This document shows, piece after piece, positions 39,883-44,808 of a stretch of DNA of 44,808 nucleotides (positions within the stretch are counted from its first letter, which is position 1; each line of letters begins with the position of its first letter). The translations under genes were made by a program, and so were the position numbers. Source of the stretch: Neobacillus citreus (GTDB taxonomy: Bacteria; Bacillota; Bacilli; Bacillales; Cytobacillaceae); the NCBI RefSeq assembly GCF_018343545.2, contig NZ_JAGYPE020000048.1, forward strand, positions 1-44,808. The letters are read 5' to 3'. A model generated the notes under the pieces. It made no database searches and was not told where the DNA came from. It saw only the letters and a program-made list of their open reading frames with translations.

Positions 39883-40692
39883 TTAATTCGTTACTTTTTT
39901 CTCTCCTACTGAGCTAAATCCGTTTTCCTGCGCTACAAAATCGAGATGGATTGAATTTAAATCGATCATGGCAGCAGACGGCTTTTCTATATATTGCCTT
40001 GTATCAATAATTTTAATATAGCCGTTGCACTCCTCGCAAACCTGTATTTGCGAAACGGCGTCCCCTTCAATGGTTAAAAATTTGATTTTTTGGTAGTCTT
40101 CATTCCCGCAATGCGAGCACTCCAGGCGCTTGGCATTCCAATGGGCGAGGCAGCGCGGACATTGGCAGACCTTTTTACCCTCATCCTCCAAAACTGCCAG
40201 TCTTACAGGCTCGCCGCAGACAGGGCAGCCTGAACCCGGTACGGCACGGTCGATTTCCGGCTGGACTTTTTCAGCCACTAGTTGAAGATACGGACGGAGC
40301 GCGGTTTCTGCTAAAAATTGCGGAATCCATGGTTCCAGTCCATTTTCCTCAGCAAACCTTTCAAAGTAGACGCTATTGAAGGAATATGCCTCCTCTATCC
40401 AGCGGATGGCCGTTTCTTCCTTGAGCATACTGCTAATATCAGCGAGCTTTGGTTTCAAATCTGGGTTGGTCTCTATGAGGAGGGCTGTTATCTCCTCTAC
40501 CCACTGTAAGAATAGTGAAATTTCAAAGTCAATCGCCGTTAACGCGGCAGCAGGTACCCCTGCAGCCAGCGCCGCTTTGTCCAGATTAGGCCTGACCGTA
40601 TCCGGATTAATCATCTGCTTCCATTTTTCCTGAAGCTGAACAATTTCCTTTTGCAGGCTCTGGTATTCCTTTGAAACAACGGATTTAATCAT
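39883..40692 (-). CDS. fdhE: Formate dehydrogenase accessory protein FdhE
   Basis: A chaperone required for assembly of membrane formate dehydrogenase, thought to act on its Fe-S/catalytic subunit. The product is 269 aa. The N-terminal half is helical. The C-terminal half carries two rubredoxin-like pairs: CPVCGEPV, CQCPRCLAHW, CSHCG and CEECNGY. GAGGTG precedes the ATG. Together with mobA and the Fdh subunits it defines a self-contained formate dehydrogenase maturation block. Confidence 0.94.
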   Translation of the reverse strand: MIKSVVSKEYQSLQKEIVQLQEKWKQMINPDTVRPNLDKAALAAGVPAAALTAIDFEISLFLQWVEEITALLIETNPDLKPKLADISSMLKEETAIRWIEEAYSFNSVYFERFAEENGLEPWIPQFLAETALRPYLQLVAEKVQPEIDRAVPGSGCPVCGEPVRLAVLEDEGKKVCQCPRCLAHWNAKRLECSHCGNEDYQKIKFLTIEGDAVSQIQVCEECNGYIKIIDTRQYIEKPSAAMIDLNSIHLDFVAQENGFSSVGEKKVTN

Positions 40693-40727
40693 CGTTGTTG
40701 CACCTCTTTTTTTGTGATATTTTTGGA

Positions 40728-40944
40728 TTCGCCGATAGATGGCTGCAATCCGCCGATAGAAAGTCTTAATTCGCCGATTGAAGCCTGAAATTCGCCGATT
40801 GAGTACGGAACTCCTTGTTTTTCGCTCTAAAAATTGGCGGATGAAACTCGATTCGCTAATAGAATCCTGAAATTCGCTAATAAACTCTTAAAATTCGCTA
40901 ATAGCCCATGTGAATTCGCTAATAGACCATTAAAATTCGCTAAT
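40728..40944 (-). repeat. 21-bp phased repeat array A8 (cores TATCGGCGAA and ATTAGCGAA)
   Basis: On the plus strand, TTCGCCGAT-type cores start at 40728, 40749, 40770 and 40791, and TTCGCTAAT cores at 40852, 40873, 40894, 40915 and 40936, all in 21-bp steps within each block. A degenerate unit TTGGCGGAT lies at 40834 between them. The first block is array A7's core on the opposite strand. Two flavours side by side suggest stepwise conversion of one array. It fills the 337-bp gap between the formate dehydrogenase gamma gene and fdhE. Confidence 0.9.
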
Positions 40945-40958
40945 AAAATGACAGTACT

Positions 40959-40986
40959 CCCACTAAAAAGTCTACTTTTTAATGGG
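40959..40986. terminator. Strong hairpin after the formate dehydrogenase genes
   Basis: CCCACTAAAAAGT and ACTTTTTAATGGG pair over 13 positions (one G-U) around a 2-nt loop. No T-run follows, so it may be an mRNA-stabilising or processing hairpin and not a full terminator. A second hairpin, GGCTG(N11)CAGCC, lies next to it at about 40990-41010. Confidence 0.55.
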
Positions 40987-41029
40987 AATGGCTGCCTTTG
41001 ACAGACAGCCAGCCCCTTTCCTCATAAAA

Positions 41030-41734
41030 TTAAGCGCCTTTTTTATGTTTCGGATCATCCAACTCAGGGAAGTTACCCTTTTTGACCTCTTCTTCATACC
41101 ATTCTTGGTAATGATCCCTTGCCCACCGTGCAGGAACCTCGCCGGTAATGACACCGGAGTAGCCTGGTCTTGAGTTTTTATGAATCACACTCAAGTAAAT
41201 GTGACCGACAATGACGGCAATTCCAAGAGCGAAGCCGACGTTGTGGAAGAAGTAGCCCCATTGCACAAGAGCTCTCGGGAAATACTCAGGAAACCACATT
41301 GTGAAGCCTGAACAAATAACCAAAATTGCACAGAACATCTGCAGAATCGAGTTAATTTTTTCCCCGGCGTTGAAGAAGGTTTGTTTTATATGCTTAAACT
41401 TAAAGCCGAACAATTCTTTAACGAAACTGCTGAAAAATTCAAGGTCGCGCTTTTTCCATGTGATTAATTCTTTTAGCCAAAGCATCAGGAACTTCGGGCT
41501 AAAAATCAACAAGATCAAGGTTGGCGTTATAAATGTGACGGCGAAAATTCGGTGCAGCAGCCGGGCGTTGGCCGGGCCGCCAAACACCGGATACAGCCAG
41601 TCAAAGAATTCGGTATACATTGGCAGTGCTGTAATGTACAACGCAAAGAAGGAAATTCCATTGATTGCATGGGCCCAAACAAACGCCTTTGGAAAGCGGC
41701 GAACTTTTACATCAGGTTTTATCTGATTACTCAT
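41030..41734 (-). CDS. Formate dehydrogenase-N-type cytochrome b subunit (gamma)
   Basis: A 234-aa membrane subunit that takes electrons from the beta subunit and passes them to menaquinone. Four helices are predicted (about 20-45, 65-85, 130-150, 165-190), with histidines suited to two haem b groups (AHAINGISF, LLHRIFAVTF, WGYFFHNVGF, VGHIYLSVIHKNSRPGYSG). The last motif also helps bind the quinone in FdnI. The ATG at 41734 overlaps the beta-subunit stop by 8 nt and has GGAGGTG 6 nt upstream. Confidence 0.93.
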   Translation of the reverse strand: MSNQIKPDVKVRRFPKAFVWAHAINGISFFALYITALPMYTEFFDWLYPVFGGPANARLLHRIFAVTFITPTLILLIFSPKFLMLWLKELITWKKRDLEFFSSFVKELFGFKFKHIKQTFFNAGEKINSILQMFCAILVICSGFTMWFPEYFPRALVQWGYFFHNVGFALGIAVIVGHIYLSVIHKNSRPGYSGVITGEVPARWARDHYQEWYEEEVKKGNFPELDDPKHKKGA

Positions 41735-42551
41735 TGCTTCCACCTCCGTCTTGCTCCTTGCCTTCTTTATTGAATAGCTTGTTTGTCACAAACGCACCGA
41801 CAAGAGCCATCGTGGTGGCACCCAGCATCATCTTGCCGATTGGCTGTGCGTAATCCTTCCAAGCAACTGCGGAGGTTGGAACTTTTGGATTTTCCGGAAG
41901 CCCGTAAACTGACGGCTTTTCTGCTAAAACATAAACGGTGTGTGTGCCGCCAACGCCTTGCGGATTGTACACCTGGGCATTAGGATAACGGTCTTTGATT
42001 TCTTGGACGCGCTTTTCAGCTTTTCTGATCATCGCATCTTTATCGCCAAATTCCATTGCTCCAGTATGGCAGGTCGTTACACAGGCAGGCTGCAAGCCTT
42101 CTTCCAAACGGTCGGTACACATTGTACATTTGTGAGCTTTACGGTACTCTTTACCGTTTTTATCTTTGTATTCCTTTAGAGAAATCACTTCGAACGGACA
42201 GTTTTGGACGCAATAGCCGCATCCTACACATTTGTCTTGATCGATAACAACGGAACCAAAATCGGTATAGCTGATGGCATTCTCCGGACATACCTTTTCA
42301 CACGCTGCGTCCGTACAATGGAAGCAGGATGAGTGGCGGAACAAGTAATCCAGACCGCCTTTGGAATTCTCATGCTCAATGTACTGGAGGACGTTCCATG
42401 TATCAGCTGTTGTTTTTGGATGGGACTGAGCACTGCCTTGGAATGCTGTCTCTTCAACAGGCAGGTCATTCCAGTTTTTACAGGCCACCATGCAGGCTTT
42501 ACAGCCGTCACATTTGGTAACATCAACGAATTTCACATATTCTTTAGCCAT
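41727..42551 (-). CDS. Formate dehydrogenase iron-sulfur subunit (beta)
   Basis: A 274-aa ferredoxin-like electron-transfer subunit. It has four [4Fe-4S] motifs: CDGCKACMVACKNW, CFHCTDAACEKVCP, CVGCGYCVQNCPFEVI, and CTMCTDRLEEGLQPACVTTC. The C-terminal helix (about 240-262) anchors it to the membrane beside the cytochrome b subunit, as in FdnH. Its ATG overlaps the alpha-subunit stop (TAATG), so translation is coupled. Confidence 0.94.
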   Translation of the reverse strand: MAKEYVKFVDVTKCDGCKACMVACKNWNDLPVEETAFQGSAQSHPKTTADTWNVLQYIEHENSKGGLDYLFRHSSCFHCTDAACEKVCPENAISYTDFGSVVIDQDKCVGCGYCVQNCPFEVISLKEYKDKNGKEYRKAHKCTMCTDRLEEGLQPACVTTCHTGAMEFGDKDAMIRKAEKRVQEIKDRYPNAQVYNPQGVGGTHTVYVLAEKPSVYGLPENPKVPTSAVAWKDYAQPIGKMMLGATTMALVGAFVTNKLFNKEGKEQDGGGSNE

Positions 42552-44808
42552 TAGTCAGCCCTCCTAACATCACAGAGGAATGCTTTGTATTCAGGAATTT
42601 GCGTGTTAGCATCTCCAATGTGCGGAGTCAGGCGGTTAGCTGTATCTCCTGTAACATATCCCTTATAGCCAAAATGCCATGGCATTCCCACTTGGTGCAC
42701 GACTTTGCCTCTTACTTTGAAAGGTTTATAACGTTTTGTAACCATTGCGTATGCAGTGATTTCGCCGCGTGCTGAGCTGACAGTGATTTTATCTTTGTTT
42801 TTGATGCCTTTTTCTTTTGCGAGTTCTTCACTTATTTCAACAAACATGTAACCGGCGATTTCTGACAGCCATTCTTGGTTTCGGGTCATCGAACCGGACT
42901 GCCAGTGTTCAGATACCCGGTAGGTGGTCGCTATGATTGGGTAAGTTCCTTTTGAGCCTTTCTTGTTGAAGTCGCCTTCATGAATCACAACGGCCGGGTT
43001 TAATTCCACAGATGAGAAAGCATTTGGAACCGGGCTTTCAAACGGCTCATAATGTTCAGGGAAAGGACCTTCATTCATCGTTGGTGCATAAAGCAGCCCA
43101 ACTCCGTCTTTATTCATCATGATTGCGCCAGTACCGCCTGGTGCTGTTGGCGCTAATGTAGCATTAAAGTCAGGAACGTCGTTGCCCACCCATTTATTCT
43201 GGATGGCATCCCACCAGATGATCGCCTTTTCCTTGCTCCATGGATTACCGCTTGGATCCGCTGCAGCACGGTTGTATAGGACACGACGGTTCAACGGCCA
43301 AGCGAATGACCAGTTTAGATAGTTATGTCCGCCCGTATCTTTGTTGTCGCGATTCTTAGATTTGTTCTTGCCCTCTTCAGGATAGAAGCCGCTATAGATC
43401 CAGTTTCCGCTAGAAGTTGTTCCATCTGCTTTTAAGGCACCGAAACCAGGAATCAATTTCCCCGTTGCCACATCATAGCCGTTAATTTCCTTGGCAACTA
43501 GATCAATGTCACATTCAGGACCGTTGCCAAAATTCCAATCAAGAGCTAGGAATGGAGCAGCTTGTGCACTCATGTCACCGGCATAGAGCTTTTTAAGCTT
43601 AAGTGCCAGCTCATGGATGATATCAAGGTCTGGTCTTGCTTCGCCTTTTGAATCAATAGCTTTCCAGCGATATTGCATCCAGCGTGAGCTGTTGGAAATA
43701 CTTCCTTCTTTTTCAAATGAAGCGGATGCTGGGAGCAAGAATACTTCTGTATTGATTTTCGATGGGTCGCTGCCCGCTTCTTTTTTCCAGAAGGCCGCTG
43801 TTTCTGTTTCCCAAAGGTCAACAGCAACCAGCCATTTTAAGTTGCCAAGTGCTTCTTTTTCCTTGCCGGCATTCGGTCCGCCGACAACTGGGTTTGTGCC
43901 CCATAGGAAAGCACCGTCAAGCTCTTTATTGTACATTGCTTTGAATAAGAAAATGTGCGAGTAGTTCTTTGCCCCTGGTTTTGGTAAATATTGATAGCCA
44001 AATTCGTTCTCGGCTGTTGCATTTTGTGCGTACCACGACTTTAGTAGGCTGACCACGAATTTTGGTCTGTTGCTCCAATAGCCTGATGGAGGAGTTTCTT
44101 TCTTTAAGTAGCCGTCAAGTGTCGCGTGCTCAGGTACTGATGCTTTAGGAATAGCCAGGTAACCTGTCAGGTTATCCCATAATAATCCAAAGTCAGTGGA
44201 GCCTTGTACGTTTGATTCGCCGCGCATCGCGTTAATTCCGCCGCCTGGCAGGCCAATGTTGCCCAAGAGCATCTGAATAATCGCATAAGCACGGACGTTT
44301 TGCGAGCCGACTGTATGCTGGGTTGTACCCATTGCATAGAGGATTGTTCCCGCTTTACCGACTTTGCTGGTTTCACAGAATGTCTTGTAAACCTTTAATA
44401 AATCTTCTTTTGGTGTACCTGTTACAGATGAAACCGTATCCAAATCATAGCGCGAATAATGCTTCTTCAGTAATTGGAAAACAGTACGAGGGTTCTCCAA
44501 GGTTGGATCCGTTACCGGTTTTCCATCTGGTCCCGCAGCAAGAGCCCATTTTGTTTTATCATAAGTGCGTTTTGCTTGGTCATAACCAGAGAATAAGCCA
44601 TCTTTGAAATCATAGCCATCCGCTACGATAAAGGAAGCGTTTGTATAGTTAATAACATATTCTTTGTGAATAAGATTATTTTCGAGTGCATATTTTATCA
44701 TTCCGCCCAGGAACGCAATGTCTGTTCCGGAACGAAGAGGAGCGTAAATATCAGATACTGCTGATGTCCGAGTATAACGCGGGTCAACACTGATAATTTT
44801 ACCGCCGT
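42551..44808 (-). CDS. Formate dehydrogenase-N-type catalytic subunit (alpha), partial
   Basis: The C-terminal 752 residues of the molybdopterin catalytic subunit; the gene continues past the right edge. The reading frame is open from the edge (GKIISVDPRYTRTSAVSDIY) and closely follows FdnG/FdoG: RSGTDIAFLGG, YTNASFIV, YDFKDGLFSGYD, GTTQHTVGSQNVRAYAIIQM, GNIGLPGGGINAMRGESNVQG. The C-terminal molydopterin-dinucleotide-binding domain includes EHWQSGSMTRNQEWLSEI and VSSARGEITAYAMV. The twin-arginine signal, the N-terminal 4Fe-4S site and the Sec or Cys ligand lie outside the window. It probably oxidises formate outside the membrane and feeds menaquinone. An ATG at 44701 is internal and not the start. 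Confidence 0.95.
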   Translation of the reverse strand, partial: GGKIISVDPRYTRTSAVSDIYAPLRSGTDIAFLGGMIKYALENNLIHKEYVINYTNASFIVADGYDFKDGLFSGYDQAKRTYDKTKWALAAGPDGKPVTDPTLENPRTVFQLLKKHYSRYDLDTVSSVTGTPKEDLLKVYKTFCETSKVGKAGTILYAMGTTQHTVGSQNVRAYAIIQMLLGNIGLPGGGINAMRGESNVQGSTDFGLLWDNLTGYLAIPKASVPEHATLDGYLKKETPPSGYWSNRPKFVVSLLKSWYAQNATAENEFGYQYLPKPGAKNYSHIFLFKAMYNKELDGAFLWGTNPVVGGPNAGKEKEALGNLKWLVAVDLWETETAAFWKKEAGSDPSKINTEVFLLPASASFEKEGSISNSSRWMQYRWKAIDSKGEARPDLDIIHELALKLKKLYAGDMSAQAAPFLALDWNFGNGPECDIDLVAKEINGYDVATGKLIPGFGALKADGTTSSGNWIYSGFYPEEGKNKSKNRDNKDTGGHNYLNWSFAWPLNRRVLYNRAAADPSGNPWSKEKAIIWWDAIQNKWVGNDVPDFNATLAPTAPGGTGAIMMNKDGVGLLYAPTMNEGPFPEHYEPFESPVPNAFSSVELNPAVVIHEGDFNKKGSKGTYPIIATTYRVSEHWQSGSMTRNQEWLSEIAGYMFVEISEELAKEKGIKNKDKITVSSARGEITAYAMVTKRYKPFKVRGKVVHQVGMPWHFGYKGYVTGDTANRLTPHIGDANTQIPEYKAFLCDVRRAD

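Noticed and set aside
42551..44701. Complete formate dehydrogenase alpha gene starting at 44701
   Set aside because: The frame stays open to the window edge and the upstream residues match FdnG, so the gene is cut by the edge.

Overview
This window is chromosomal DNA of an endospore-forming member of the Bacillaceae (Firmicutes). Gene order closely follows the Bacillus subtilis region pyrG-rpoE ... fadF-clsB-uvsE ... argS-ywiB ... speB-speE-pbpG-ywhD-ywhC-ywhB ... ywgA-ywfO ... rsfA-lipL-pta-hemQ ... gerQ-ywdK-ywdI. Sporulation genes (sspH-type SASP, pbpG, rsfA, gerQ) confirm a spore former. A near-consensus parS site fits an origin-proximal position. The genus cannot be fixed from sequence alone.

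Layout. 1-3100: pyrG with a CTP-sensing attenuated leader, rpoE and a small membrane protein. 3100-12040: a six-gene leftward run thiolase - 3-hydroxyacyl-CoA dehydrogenase - two acyl-CoA dehydrogenases - TetR regulator - fused isobutyryl-CoA mutase, a fatty-acid/branched acyl-CoA degradation unit. 12360-16900: fadF, then clsB and uvsE on the other strand. 16900-19500: sspH, argS, ywiB. 19600-21480: speB-speE (polyamines). 21680-27800: pbpG, ywhD-ywhC, a tautomerase, ywgA-ywfO and a DUF1450 protein. 28300-33950: rsfA, lipL, pta, hemQ, gerQ, ywdK, ywdI. 34000-44808: a leftward block with the three subunits of a membrane formate dehydrogenase (alpha cut by the window edge), fdhE, mobA, moeA, a MoeA-substrate-binding-domain fusion, moaE, moaD and moeB. 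It supplies a molybdenum enzyme together with its cofactor maturation genes, and it sits next to parS.

The most unusual feature is a set of eight intergenic arrays whose 9-12 bp cores repeat every 20-21 bp (two DNA helical turns), separated by unrelated spacers of constant length. Each array has its own core (TTTACTCGCC, TATCTACAA, TACGACAGT, TATCGGCGAAT, TATTAGCGAAT, TTATCCGCAAG), but all fit one degenerate pattern, YTAYNNGCNARW. They lie between operons and inside operons and are not CRISPRs. Other regulatory finds are a reiterative-transcription leader at pyrG, paired FadR-like operators at fadF and the thiolase operon, a cre site placed to activate pta, and two copies of a 123-bp structured repeat.
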